Below are positions 36,773 to 45,369 of a DNA stretch of 64,000 nucleotides, one piece after another. Position numbers and translations under genes: made by a program. The stretch is taken from assembly GCA_964477445.1 (NCBI GenBank), contig CAYZED010000002.1, positions 1-64,000 on the forward strand, written 5' to 3'. The DNA comes from CAYZED01 sp964477445 (lineage in GTDB: Bacteria; Bacillota; Clostridia; Lutisporales; Lutisporaceae). The notes beneath the pieces were generated by a model. That model was not told the origin of the DNA and did no database searches. It saw nothing but the letters and a program-made list of their open reading frames with translations. Numbering within the stretch: the first letter of the stretch is position 1; each line of letters opens with the position of its first letter.

Positions 36773-38614
36773 TTGAAGAAAAATCAAAACCCATTTTTAT
36801 TTTTAATGATTGTTTCCCTATTCTTAGTTAAGTATCTTGTATCAAGATTCTTATTGCTAGGTCTTAGTGATGCTTTTGGTGGTTTTACGGAATTGTTCAT
36901 GATATCAATTTTAGCATTAATAGTTGTATCAGCCCCTAAACGCTTTAGACCGATGACGTTTTGTCTTTTAAGTATAATTTATGGTACCACCCTTGCCTTT
37001 ATGAGCATTTATTATAACTTCTTTGAGCGCTTTCCAACGATATTTAATTTAGCTGAATTAGGAGAAGCAGCTGGTGTAACTGGAGTAGGCGGACTATTTT
37101 CTCCTGTTTATTTACTATATTATATCGATATTATTATATTATTTTTCGGATACATATTCATAAAAAGAATTTCTAGATTATTTCACTCAGATGCGAAAAA
37201 CTTCTTGCCTTTTGTTTTAATATTTGTTCTTACCGTTACGATTTCAGGTATCTCGATGGTTACAAATGACAAAATTGCTTTTGCAACGGATAAATATAAT
37301 GTAACCGAATATGGGTTCATGGGATATCAAGCAATAGTAATAGCTAATGCAATTGAAAGCAATCTGTCAGTTAAATCCTCTAAAATTCCTAAAAAAACCG
37401 ACTCAAATATTAAAGAAGAAGAAACAAAGAGCGAGTTTTTTGGTGTTGCAAAAGGAAAGAATTTAATAATCATTCAACTCGAAGCATTTCAGAATTTCGC
37501 AGTTGGGGCTACGCTTGACGGGGTTGAATTGACCCCAAATTTTAATAAATTAATTAAAGACTCAGTTTATTTTAATCATGCAATTTCACAAATCTCACAG
37601 GGAAATACTGCTGATGCAGAATTTTTAGCTAACACCTCTATTTATGCCTTAACAAATGAAGCAGCATTTAAAACTCAAGCGATTAGAGATTATTATTCAT
37701 TACCAAAAATTCTTGAGAAGAATGGATATTACACTGCCACTTTTCACGCTAATACAGCTGCTTTTTGGAATAGAATTAATATGTATCCTGCTCTAGGATT
37801 TGATAAATTCTATGATAAGCCATTTTTTGAGGATAAAAACTATAGCGAAGCTAACGACAAAATTGGAATTGGTGCATCAGATGAAGTGTTTTATAAAAAA
37901 GTAATTACTGAGCTTAATTCCTATAAAAATGAAGGAAAGACTTTTTACACACATTTAATAACGTTAAGTGGGCACTTCCCATTTGTTATTCCAGCAAGTA
38001 AATCTTTGTTGAAAATACCTTCTGAATATTCCGATACCACAGTTGCAAAATATCTTCAAGCTGCTGCATACACTGATAAAACTTTGGGTGATTTTTTGAC
38101 AAGCCTTAAAGATTCTGGTTTATATGATGATTCATTAATAGTCATTTATGGCGACCATTTTGGATTAAGTACTAGTAAATTACAAGATAATGACAATGAG
38201 TTTTTAAAAGAAATCTTAGGAAGATCGTACGATAAAATGGACATGATGAATGTTCCTTTAATTTTTAAATTGCCAAATAGTTTAGGTGCTCGTTTAGAAG
38301 AAAAAATTGCTGGTCAAATCGATATAATGCCCACAATCCTTGCTTTAATGGGCATTGAAGATAAAGACGTAATTGCATTTGGACATAATTTATTCTTTGA
38401 AGAAAATAATTTAATTGGAATTAGGTATTATATGCCAAAAGGTTCATACGCAGATAACAACACCTTAGTTTCATCAGATGGCAAGATTTATAGTCTTGAC
38501 CACAAACCAACAAATATCACTATTGATCCAATAAAAAGAGATAAAGTTTTACAGTTAATGAATGAGTCTGATTCTTATCTTAAGAACTTAAAAACTTTAA
38601 CACAAAATAAATAG
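36773..38614 (+). CDS. LtaS-like phosphoglycerol transferase 1 (full membrane form)
   Basis: About 613 residues. An N-terminal region with about five membrane helices (to about 215) precedes an extracellular sulfatase-fold domain. Catalytic features match lipoteichoic acid synthase: metal Glu in IIIQLEAFQNF, nucleophile Thr in QGNTADAEF, and metal Asp-His in VIYGDHFG. Length is close to LtaS (about 640). It would polymerise or transfer glycerol phosphate from phosphatidylglycerol. Start TTG at 36773, nine bases after AAGGAAGG; a frame from 36722 lacks such a site. First of three tandem paralogues. Confidence 0.88.
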   Translation: MKKNQNPFLFLMIVSLFLVKYLVSRFLLLGLSDAFGGFTELFMISILALIVVSAPKRFRPMTFCLLSIIYGTTLAFMSIYYNFFERFPTIFNLAELGEAAGVTGVGGLFSPVYLLYYIDIIILFFGYIFIKRISRLFHSDAKNFLPFVLIFVLTVTISGISMVTNDKIAFATDKYNVTEYGFMGYQAIVIANAIESNLSVKSSKIPKKTDSNIKEEETKSEFFGVAKGKNLIIIQLEAFQNFAVGATLDGVELTPNFNKLIKDSVYFNHAISQISQGNTADAEFLANTSIYALTNEAAFKTQAIRDYYSLPKILEKNGYYTATFHANTAAFWNRINMYPALGFDKFYDKPFFEDKNYSEANDKIGIGASDEVFYKKVITELNSYKNEGKTFYTHLITLSGHFPFVIPASKSLLKIPSEYSDTTVAKYLQAAAYTDKTLGDFLTSLKDSGLYDDSLIVIYGDHFGLSTSKLQDNDNEFLKEILGRSYDKMDMMNVPLIFKLPNSLGARLEEKIAGQIDIMPTILALMGIEDKDVIAFGHNLFFEENNLIGIRYYMPKGSYADNNTLVSSDGKIYSLDHKPTNITIDPIKRDKVLQLMNESDSYLKNLKTLTQNK

Positions 38615-38650
38615 ACGACAGAATATTTATTGATAAGGAGAATAAAAAAT

Positions 38651-40150
38651 TTGAAAAGAGAAAAACTACCCACACCCCCAAAAATCGCTTATATGTTACT
38701 CGCAGTTATGATAATGCTATCCATCACCAATGTGACTAATGCTTTTGCATCAGTTGGAAAAAAAATTAGCGATGTGAAAAATCTAGGATTTTTTGCCTAC
38801 AGCTTGTTAACTCCAACATTACGCATAATCGCTGATTCGAATACTTCTTATGGTTCAGTAANNNNNNNNNNAGAAGACCCATCTGTTACACCGACACCTT
38901 CCATAGAGCCCACAATTGCACCAACCGCTACACCTACACCAACACCTGCACCTGCACCTAAAGATTTATTCGGCATTGCAAAAGGAAAAAACATAATAGT
39001 AATTCAATTTGAATCTCTCCAGAATATGTGCGTTAATGCAGAGCTCAACGGAATTGAAATAACGCCAAATGTCAATAAGTTAATTAAAGACTCAGTATAT
39101 TTTGAAAATGGTATGACACAAATAGCTAAAGGAAGTACCTCCGATGCAGAGTTTGCTTTTAATACATCCCTTTATCCTTTTGCAGACTCCGTAGCATTCA
39201 ATGATAAAGCTGATAGAGATTATATTGGAATAGCAGATTTGATGAACAGTGCTGGATATATAACTAGTACTTTCCATACAAACTCGGCAAATTTTTTTAA
39301 CAGAAAGAATATGTACCCACTTTTAGGTTACAAGAATATATATGACCAGACTTATTTTGGAACTCAATTCATGACAAGTTATGGAAGTGCCGATTATTAT
39401 CTGTTCCAAAAAACAATGCCAATTCTCAAGAAATACAAGGCATCTAATAAGCCATTCTTTGCTGATTTATTAACGGTTTCTAGTCATAATCCTTTTGTAG
39501 TTCCTTCATGGATGAAAACTGTTTCATTTGGGAAATCAATGGATACTACGTATACGGGTTTATATCTACGCACTGTAAATTATGCGGATAGACAATTAGG
39601 TATGTTTATAAAAGACTTAAAGGCGGCTGGACTATACGATAACTCTCTTATTGTTTTATATGGAGATCACTTTGCGATAACTGGAGCAAGAATAGAGGGT
39701 TGGGGTCTCAAGACCAATACCGCTGTGCTAAACGAGCTTTTAGGTAGAAGCTATGATATGCTTGACCAATTAAACGTTCCTCTAATCATAAAACTTCCTA
39801 AACAAAAATTAAAAGATACATATATAAGTATGCCCGCAGGTCAAGTTGATATTATGCCTACTATACTAAACCTCGCTGGTATTGAAAATAAAAAAGGAAA
39901 AATGTTCGGTGTAGATTTGTTTAATACCAAACAAAATAATGTTCTTTTCAGAGGATATTTTGCACCAACAGATTCTTTTGCTGATAATTCAAAATTATAT
40001 TTAGGAAATGATTACACTATTGATTTTAGCCACGAAGAAAGCGATACCAAGCTTCATGCAACTTCAGAAGAAAATACGATAATTACTAAAATTCAGGAAT
40101 CAGATGCTTATGTCGAATCTTTACCAAAAATTATAACGAAGAAGAAATAA
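38651..40150 (+). CDS. LtaS-like phosphoglycerol transferase 2 (single anchor, Thr/Pro linker, contains 10-N join)
   Basis: About 499 residues as assembled. One N-terminal hydrophobic segment (signal or anchor), then a Thr/Pro/Ala-rich linker (TPTPSIEPTIAPTATPTPTP) and the sulfatase-fold domain with Glu in VIQFESLQNM, nucleophile Thr in AKGSTSDAEF and Asp-His in VLYGDHFA. All catalytic residues are kept although the multi-helix membrane part of gene 1 is absent. TTG start behind AAGGAG. The join at 38862 lies at the linker, so the linker length is uncertain. Confidence 0.83.
   Translation: MKREKLPTPPKIAYMLLAVMIMLSITNVTNAFASVGKKISDVKNLGFFAYSLLTPTLRIIADSNTSYGSVXXXXEDPSVTPTPSIEPTIAPTATPTPTPAPAPKDLFGIAKGKNIIVIQFESLQNMCVNAELNGIEITPNVNKLIKDSVYFENGMTQIAKGSTSDAEFAFNTSLYPFADSVAFNDKADRDYIGIADLMNSAGYITSTFHTNSANFFNRKNMYPLLGYKNIYDQTYFGTQFMTSYGSADYYLFQKTMPILKKYKASNKPFFADLLTVSSHNPFVVPSWMKTVSFGKSMDTTYTGLYLRTVNYADRQLGMFIKDLKAAGLYDNSLIVLYGDHFAITGARIEGWGLKTNTAVLNELLGRSYDMLDQLNVPLIIKLPKQKLKDTYISMPAGQVDIMPTILNLAGIENKKGKMFGVDLFNTKQNNVLFRGYFAPTDSFADNSKLYLGNDYTIDFSHEESDTKLHATSEENTIITKIQESDAYVESLPKIITKKK
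38862..38871. other. Scaffold join (10 N) at the Thr/Pro linker of LtaS-like gene 2
   Basis: Ten Ns immediately before the repetitive Thr/Pro-coding stretch. The frame happens to remain open across it, but the real length is unknown. Confidence 0.95.
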
Positions 40151-40153
40151 TAA

Positions 40154-41506
40154 ATGAGAAAAAAAATAAAATTTATAAATAGAATAATTTTAATTAGCTT
40201 AGCAATCCTAATAATTGCTTCGCTTGTTTTTTTGTTGTTTTCTACTTCTCTAAGTTTTTTGTTTCTTTCAAAGACATCCGCTATCGGAATGCCCACAAAT
40301 AATAAGCCCATGACTTCTCCTAGTCTTCCAAACTATTATGCTGAGGCTACGGGTAAAAACGTTATTGTAATTCAAATGGAAGCTTTTCAAAATTTTCCGA
40401 TTCAAAAATCACTCATGGGTCACACATTAACTCCTAACTTAAATAATTTAATCAATGATTCGATTTACTTTAAAAATGGTATTAGTCAAATTGCATCAGG
40501 TAATACTTCTGATGCTGAATTCATACTTAATACCTCAATATATCCGCCAACCTCAAAAGCACCTTTTTTAAATTCTACTGATAAGCCCTACATTGCTCTT
40601 CCTACTATCCTAAAAAAACAAGGTTATTATTCTGCTACTTTCCATACTAATACGGCGGATTTTTGGAACAGAAAAAACATGTATCCTTCATTAGGATTTG
40701 ATACCTTTTATGATAAGACTTTTTTTGGAACAGACGAAACTATTTTTTATGGAGCAAGTGATAAAATTCTTTATGAAAAAACCTTGGAAGAATTAAAAAA
40801 TTACAAAAAAATAGGCAAAAATTTTTACGTTAATCTTGTTACGATAAGCAGTCACGCTTTTTTTAGGAATAAAGAATGGATGAAACCAATTTCTTTTGGT
40901 GGTAATTATGATAAAGCAATAGTAGGCCGTTACCTCGCAGCTGTTGAATATACAGATAGGCAACTAGGAAGTTTTCTGGATAAACTAAAAAAATCTGGGC
41001 TTTATGATAATTCATTGATAGTAATTTATGGCGATCATTTTGGACTCACTTATAACAACATGGAAGCTGAATATAAAAATGAAAACAATTATCTTATTGA
41101 AAAGGTCCTTGGGCGGCCTTATGACAACCTTGACTATATAAATATACCAATAATTTTTAAACTGCCCTCTAGCATTACAAAAAATAGAACTTTTATTTCA
41201 GAATTGCCTGCGGGTCAAATGGATATTATGCCAACAATTCTCAATCTTTTGGGTGTTAAAGATACCGATGGCAAGTTTTTTGGGAATGATTTATTAAACA
41301 TAGAAAACAATCTTCTTGGTCTGAGATTCTATATGCCTACAGGCTCTCTGATTGACTCTAATGGACTTTATATCGCTGGTAGTGGTTTAGTCACATTCGA
41401 TCATAAAATTTTAAAAGGGAGCAAGCCTAGCGAAGATTCCAATAAAAAGCTAAAAGACTTATTATATTCTTCTGATTTGTATCTCAATAATTTACCTAAG
41501 AAATGA
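40154..41506 (+). CDS. LtaS-like phosphoglycerol transferase 3 (single anchor)
   Basis: 450 residues. One N-terminal membrane segment (about 10-35), a short Ser/Pro linker, then the sulfatase-fold domain with Glu in VIQMEAFQNF, Thr in ASGNTSDAEF and Asp-His in VIYGDHFG. It starts four bases after the stop of gene 2. With genes 1 and 2 it forms a three-paralogue operon; the missing helices suggest a primase-like or modifying role rather than a full LtaS, but this is inference. Confidence 0.85.
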   Translation: MRKKIKFINRIILISLAILIIASLVFLLFSTSLSFLFLSKTSAIGMPTNNKPMTSPSLPNYYAEATGKNVIVIQMEAFQNFPIQKSLMGHTLTPNLNNLINDSIYFKNGISQIASGNTSDAEFILNTSIYPPTSKAPFLNSTDKPYIALPTILKKQGYYSATFHTNTADFWNRKNMYPSLGFDTFYDKTFFGTDETIFYGASDKILYEKTLEELKNYKKIGKNFYVNLVTISSHAFFRNKEWMKPISFGGNYDKAIVGRYLAAVEYTDRQLGSFLDKLKKSGLYDNSLIVIYGDHFGLTYNNMEAEYKNENNYLIEKVLGRPYDNLDYINIPIIFKLPSSITKNRTFISELPAGQMDIMPTILNLLGVKDTDGKFFGNDLLNIENNLLGLRFYMPTGSLIDSNGLYIAGSGLVTFDHKILKGSKPSEDSNKKLKDLLYSSDLYLNNLPKK

Positions 41507-41512
41507 AAACGA

Positions 41513-41554
41513 CAAAAAAACAAGTGGCTGTTATTATACATCCACTTGTTTTTT
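41513..41554 (+). terminator. Intrinsic terminator after the LtaS-like genes
   Basis: CAAGTGG (41520-41526) pairs with CCACTTG (41541-41547); the stem is extended by seven A-T pairs and followed by a T-run. It lies directly after gene 3 and abuts dispersed repeat copy 2. Confidence 0.9.
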
Positions 41555-41646
41555 TATAGTATAGGAAACTAAACTTTTTTGAAAACAGTAATCCACAGAG
41601 GGTGAATGGTTTCGAGGGTTAATAAAAAAACATTTACAAAAAAAGG
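41554..41646 (+). repeat. Dispersed intergenic repeat, copy 2
   Basis: Begins TATAGTATAGGAAACTAAAC and runs to ACATTTACAAAAAAAGG. It differs from copy 1 at scattered positions and still keeps the internal inverted pair with wobble changes (GTGAATG against CATTTAC). It lies between the LtaS terminator and the 3' end of nrdJ on the other strand. Confidence 0.85.
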
Positions 41647-41664
41647 AACCCGATTTATGCTATT

Positions 41665-44013
41665 TTATCTCACTGGACAAAAACCTGTTGCACATTCAGC
41701 ATCACCAACATCCAAATTTTCTTCCTCTGTTTCATATTTTGAAATTAAGGAAGGAATAAATGACTTCATTTTAGAAATTCTTTCATTATATTCTTCTTCA
41801 CTAATCTTTTCGTAAGGAAGTAATTGGTAAAACGAATCCTCTAATGATAAGAATGTTAACCCTATCTGAATGTCCCAATTATCCCAGACCCATTGTTCAA
41901 CATCTTCCCATTCATGATCTCTAACATGAACAGTTATTGAGCAGTTGTGATCTACATAGTTTTCCATAAACATTTTATAGTTCTCAAGTTGTTCAATTGC
42001 ACTAACATCAAACTTTGTTCTTCCTTCAGGTGCCTTTACTGGAAATTCTACAACTTTAGTCTTACAATTCTCCCAAACTTGACCGACTTCCGGAAACACA
42101 GGATACTCTAGTTCTTCACAAACCTTAACCAAAGGATCATTTGAACTTATTCTTACCCTTCTTATGTAATAAGGCGAATGAGAATAATGAACTCCTGACG
42201 AAACTGTAGGCAACTGTGAAAGTGTTCCTTCTGGCTTAACGGTCGTTACGAGAAGTGGTTCATTTTGATTTAGTTGCTTAGCATATTTTTTTACTTCTTC
42301 ACTTGCTACATCTCTTAGCTCTCTTAAAAGCTCAATTTCTTCTTTTTTGGTCATACCAAGTGCATTGACCATATCCTGCCATCCTGTAAGGCTGGCACCT
42401 ACTAATTTATCTCTTTGAAGTTTATAATTCCATTCATAAAGTTCCATCTCGACACATGTCATACGGTACCCAGCTCGCACTGAGTGTTTTTGGGCTTTAA
42501 GAATTCCTTCCCTGTCTAACTTTCCTGCTTTATCAATAAATGCAAAAGCATTCAAAGTCGTTAGATTACACATGCCTTGATCATCTAATAGAATTTCTCC
42601 ACAGGGGTTAACGCCCTTCATGTTAGGTCTGCGTTTTGAACCTGCTTCTCCATTAACCCATCCAGGTTCTCCTGAATATCTCATTTTTTCTATCTGCCAT
42701 TTAAGTTGTTCTCTTGTTGGCTTACTATTATAAAGTATTGAATTGTTACTCATTTGTCTATGAGCAAGTTCTTTATTGACGACCCATTCACCGTCTACCT
42801 GCTTATAAATACCACTCTTAGCCTCGATGCATTCAGTATCATCAGCATCAATCAAAGCAATTTCAGACGATCTACGAACGCCACCACTCACTACGTTTTC
42901 GCCAATTACATTAGCAATTTCTAAGCAATCAAAAGGTCTTAAATTAAATCTATTACTGTCATGAGCTGCGCCTGCTTTTTTTATAATAGAGTCCATTTTT
43001 GAGAACATGGTTTTTAGTGATTCATGTCCGCTTGCAGTTCCGCCGAATTTCTTCAGCCTTTCACCTTTTGGTCTTACGTGGTCATAATCCATAAGAATAG
43101 TGTTAATGTTTTTATACTCACTTCTAGTCAGAACATCAAAGAAATATCTAAGTGCTTGCATCCAACCTTCTTTTGAGTCTCCAATAACAATTTGAATTAA
43201 GTCATTGGAATGAAAATTTACAGCTGTATTATCCTGTCTTTGACCTTTTGGTTTTGGGCTATATATACCATGTATAACATCAATATCTTTTCGAACTTTC
43301 GGGAGTTTTTCGACGTCTTCCTTGAGGATCCTAAGCCCAACTCCACTACCTAACATCAAAAGATAAAAAAGGTCCTGATAAGCTTCAAATTTATCAATAA
43401 CTGTAAACGCACAGTTGTAGTTTGACATTGGATAGTCTCTTGCGACTTGCGTATTACCAACCCAAAAGGTTCTGCCAGATAGAAACTGGCGCATATGATA
43501 AATATTATCATATAGTTCTTCTGCTTCGTCTCTAGATGTGGTCGGAACTAAGCTACAATTATACTCAACCGCTCGTCTAACAGTTTCCCACCAATACTCA
43601 CGTCTTCTTTTTTCAGGCAAATATCTTGAATAAGTCCTATAGTAAACAAACTGTCCTAATTGCCCCATAGGATTAGGTAAATGTTTGTATTTGCTAATAA
43701 AACTATCTGTAAGTAAATTATAATCTGATTCTTTCTTTCCTCGAAGTGCAGCCTTGTTTGATCTATATCTTATGTATACTTTTGCATATTCTTTTTCAGG
43801 GTTTTGGATCAATAAATCTTCAACCATTTCTTGAATTTCTTCTATGGTAACAATTTTTTTGTCAGAACATGTTTTCTCTATCGAAGCAGCAACTTCACGG
43901 CTGAGGACTTCATTAATCCCAGCTTTCGATTCACGCATACAGCTTTCGATTGCATTAATTATTGGGGTTTTATCGAATTCAACCAATTTCCCATCTCTTT
44001 TTTGGACCTTCAT
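41665..44013 (-). CDS. nrdJ: Adenosylcobalamin-dependent ribonucleoside-triphosphate reductase (class II)
   Basis: 782 residues. An N-terminal ATP-cone-like region (to about 95) precedes the ten-stranded barrel; landmarks are MSNYNCAFTVID, LGSGVGLRIL, NPCGEILLDDQGMCNLTTLNAF and VKPEGTLSQLPTVSSGVHYSHSPYYIRR (in part). The C-terminal tail ECATGFCPVR carries the redox Cys pair. It reduces NTPs using coenzyme B12 and works with or without oxygen. It depends on the B12 and cobalt uptake genes in this window. Confidence 0.93.
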   Translation of the reverse strand: MKVQKRDGKLVEFDKTPIINAIESCMRESKAGINEVLSREVAASIEKTCSDKKIVTIEEIQEMVEDLLIQNPEKEYAKVYIRYRSNKAALRGKKESDYNLLTDSFISKYKHLPNPMGQLGQFVYYRTYSRYLPEKRRREYWWETVRRAVEYNCSLVPTTSRDEAEELYDNIYHMRQFLSGRTFWVGNTQVARDYPMSNYNCAFTVIDKFEAYQDLFYLLMLGSGVGLRILKEDVEKLPKVRKDIDVIHGIYSPKPKGQRQDNTAVNFHSNDLIQIVIGDSKEGWMQALRYFFDVLTRSEYKNINTILMDYDHVRPKGERLKKFGGTASGHESLKTMFSKMDSIIKKAGAAHDSNRFNLRPFDCLEIANVIGENVVSGGVRRSSEIALIDADDTECIEAKSGIYKQVDGEWVVNKELAHRQMSNNSILYNSKPTREQLKWQIEKMRYSGEPGWVNGEAGSKRRPNMKGVNPCGEILLDDQGMCNLTTLNAFAFIDKAGKLDREGILKAQKHSVRAGYRMTCVEMELYEWNYKLQRDKLVGASLTGWQDMVNALGMTKKEEIELLRELRDVASEEVKKYAKQLNQNEPLLVTTVKPEGTLSQLPTVSSGVHYSHSPYYIRRVRISSNDPLVKVCEELEYPVFPEVGQVWENCKTKVVEFPVKAPEGRTKFDVSAIEQLENYKMFMENYVDHNCSITVHVRDHEWEDVEQWVWDNWDIQIGLTFLSLEDSFYQLLPYEKISEEEYNERISKMKSFIPSLISKYETEEENLDVGDAECATGFCPVR

Positions 44014-44089
44014 TTTCCAACCTCGCTTTCAATTTAATTTAGACTTCATAAAAATTAGTGCTTATGTAAATATTATGTGATTTTGTTTA

Positions 44090-44136
44090 ATACAATATAT
44101 AGTTGATTCGAATCATCAATCCACAACATATTGTAT
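44090..44136 (-). promoter_or_regulatory. Two NrdR boxes upstream of nrdJ
   Basis: Two 16-base imperfect palindromes, ATACAATATGTTGTGG (minus strand, 44121-44136) and CAACTATATATTGTAT (44090-44105). Both resemble the NrdR consensus (ACACTATATATTGTGT type) and start 31 bases apart, the three-helical-turn spacing typical of NrdR. They are followed by nrdJ 76 bases on. A possible promoter (TTGTTG 44173-44178, 18-base spacer, TATAAT 44149-44154) lies just upstream of them. Confidence 0.75.
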
Positions 44137-44148
44137 CCACCTCTTAAT

Positions 44149-44178
44149 ATTATAATACTTATATATTTATTACAACAA
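44149..44178 (-). promoter_or_regulatory. Possible nrdJ promoter
   Basis: Minus-strand TTGTTG (44173-44178), 18-base spacer, TATAAT (44149-44154). The NrdR boxes would fall just after the start of transcription. Confidence 0.5.
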
Positions 44179-44201
44179 TTTTTTAATATTTATAGAGCCT
44201 T

Positions 44202-44300
44202 TTATTTTTTGCGTTTTAGTCTTACTTGACCTGCAGTATTCGAACTACAAGGTCCCATCATTATAGGACCCAATACTTTATTAAATATATCAGCACTCAT
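44202..44300 (-). pseudogene. Fragment or micro-protein matching the N-terminus of L-serine dehydratase beta domain
   Basis: A 32-residue frame with a good ribosome site (GAGGGGATA) encodes MSADIFNKVLGPIMMGP then CSSNTAGQVRLKRKK. The block GPIMMGPxSSxTAG is the signature start of serine dehydratase beta (GPSSSHTAG in true enzymes), but Ser and His of that motif are Cys and Asn here and the frame then stops. It is either a decayed remnant or a real small protein. It lies after the por terminator and before nrdJ, in a 410-base gap that otherwise holds only regulatory sites. Confidence 0.55.
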
Positions 44301-44324
44301 ATTATCCCCTCATTCCCTAGCCTA

Positions 44325-44385
44325 GAAAAAACAAAGATGACTTATCAATATATCGAAAGAACCTCAATACGTCAATAAGTCACCT
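44325..44385 (-). terminator. Intrinsic terminator after porGDAB
   Basis: Minus-strand stem of 11 pairs (44375-44385 with 44335-44345), with a 29-base loop that may pair further, followed by TTGTTTTTT. It lies about 40 bases after the porB stop. Confidence 0.8.
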
Positions 44386-44423
44386 ATTTTTTAAGTTTAA
44401 ATAATAAAATCCTTTAAAAAATC

Positions 44424-45359
44424 TTATCTAGCACATTTCTTTAAAAGTCTTTCCCATTGGAGATCAATATCTTTTTGAATTTCTTCAATTAAACATTCAT
44501 TTCCTGGTTTAAATAAATGAGCAAATCTTCCTTGTGGTTTCAAGAATTCTTCTATTGGTAATTTTTTCTTTGGTTCATATGTTAAAGACCATTCTCCATT
44601 TACCACTTCAAACATCGGCCAGTAACAAGTATCAGCTGCTAATTTACACATCTTCATAAGATCTTCTGTTTCATATTTCCAGCCTCTTGGACATGGAGCA
44701 AGAATATTCAAAAAAGCAGGACCTTTAGTATAAATTGCTTTTTTAGCTTTATCATGAAGATCTTTAAAGTTTCCAAGGAATGTTGATTGCGCAACATAAG
44801 GAATATTATGACTTACCATTATATCAGATAAATCTTTTCTATACTGTGGTTTTCCTGCACATGCATCAGCAATAGGAGTTGTGGTTGTATCTGCATATTT
44901 CGGTGTAGCAGATGAACGTTGAACCCCTGTGTTCATATACGCGCCATTATCATAGCAAACGTAAACCATGTCATGTCCTCTTTCCATCGCTCCTGAGAGT
45001 GACTGGAATCCGATGTCATATGTGCCTCCATCGCCACCATAAGCAATGAACTTATATGTTTCATCTAGTTTGCCTTTTCTTCTAGCAGCATTATATGCCG
45101 CTTCAACTCCACTAAGAGTTGCACCAGCATTTTCGAATGCATTGTGCACAAAAGAATCTTGCCAAGCAGTATATGGATACATAAAAGTCGAAACTTCAAG
45201 ACATCCTGTAGCACATGCAACTACTGCTTTATCATCTGGTTCTAATGCTCTCATTACGGCTCTAACCGCAACTGGTGCTCCACATCCAGCACACATTCTA
45301 TGACCACCGGTTAATCTTTCCGGTTTGTTCATTTCTTCTTTAAACGAATATGTTGTCAT
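44424..45359 (-). CDS. porB: Pyruvate:ferredoxin oxidoreductase, beta subunit
   Basis: 311 residues. MCAGCGAPVAVRAV carries cluster-ligand Cys residues and YGGDGGTYDIGFQSLSGAMERG is the thiamine diphosphate site. Together with porG, porD and porA it forms the four-subunit enzyme that turns pyruvate and CoA into acetyl-CoA, CO2 and reduced ferredoxin. A 2-ketoisovalerate-type enzyme is the alternative; the overall sequence fits pyruvate better. ATG start behind GGAGGG. Confidence 0.9.
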   Translation of the reverse strand: MTTYSFKEEMNKPERLTGGHRMCAGCGAPVAVRAVMRALEPDDKAVVACATGCLEVSTFMYPYTAWQDSFVHNAFENAGATLSGVEAAYNAARRKGKLDETYKFIAYGGDGGTYDIGFQSLSGAMERGHDMVYVCYDNGAYMNTGVQRSSATPKYADTTTTPIADACAGKPQYRKDLSDIMVSHNIPYVAQSTFLGNFKDLHDKAKKAIYTKGPAFLNILAPCPRGWKYETEDLMKMCKLAADTCYWPMFEVVNGEWSLTYEPKKKLPIEEFLKPQGRFAHLFKPGNECLIEEIQKDIDLQWERLLKKCAR

Positions 45360-45369
45360 TTCAACCCTC

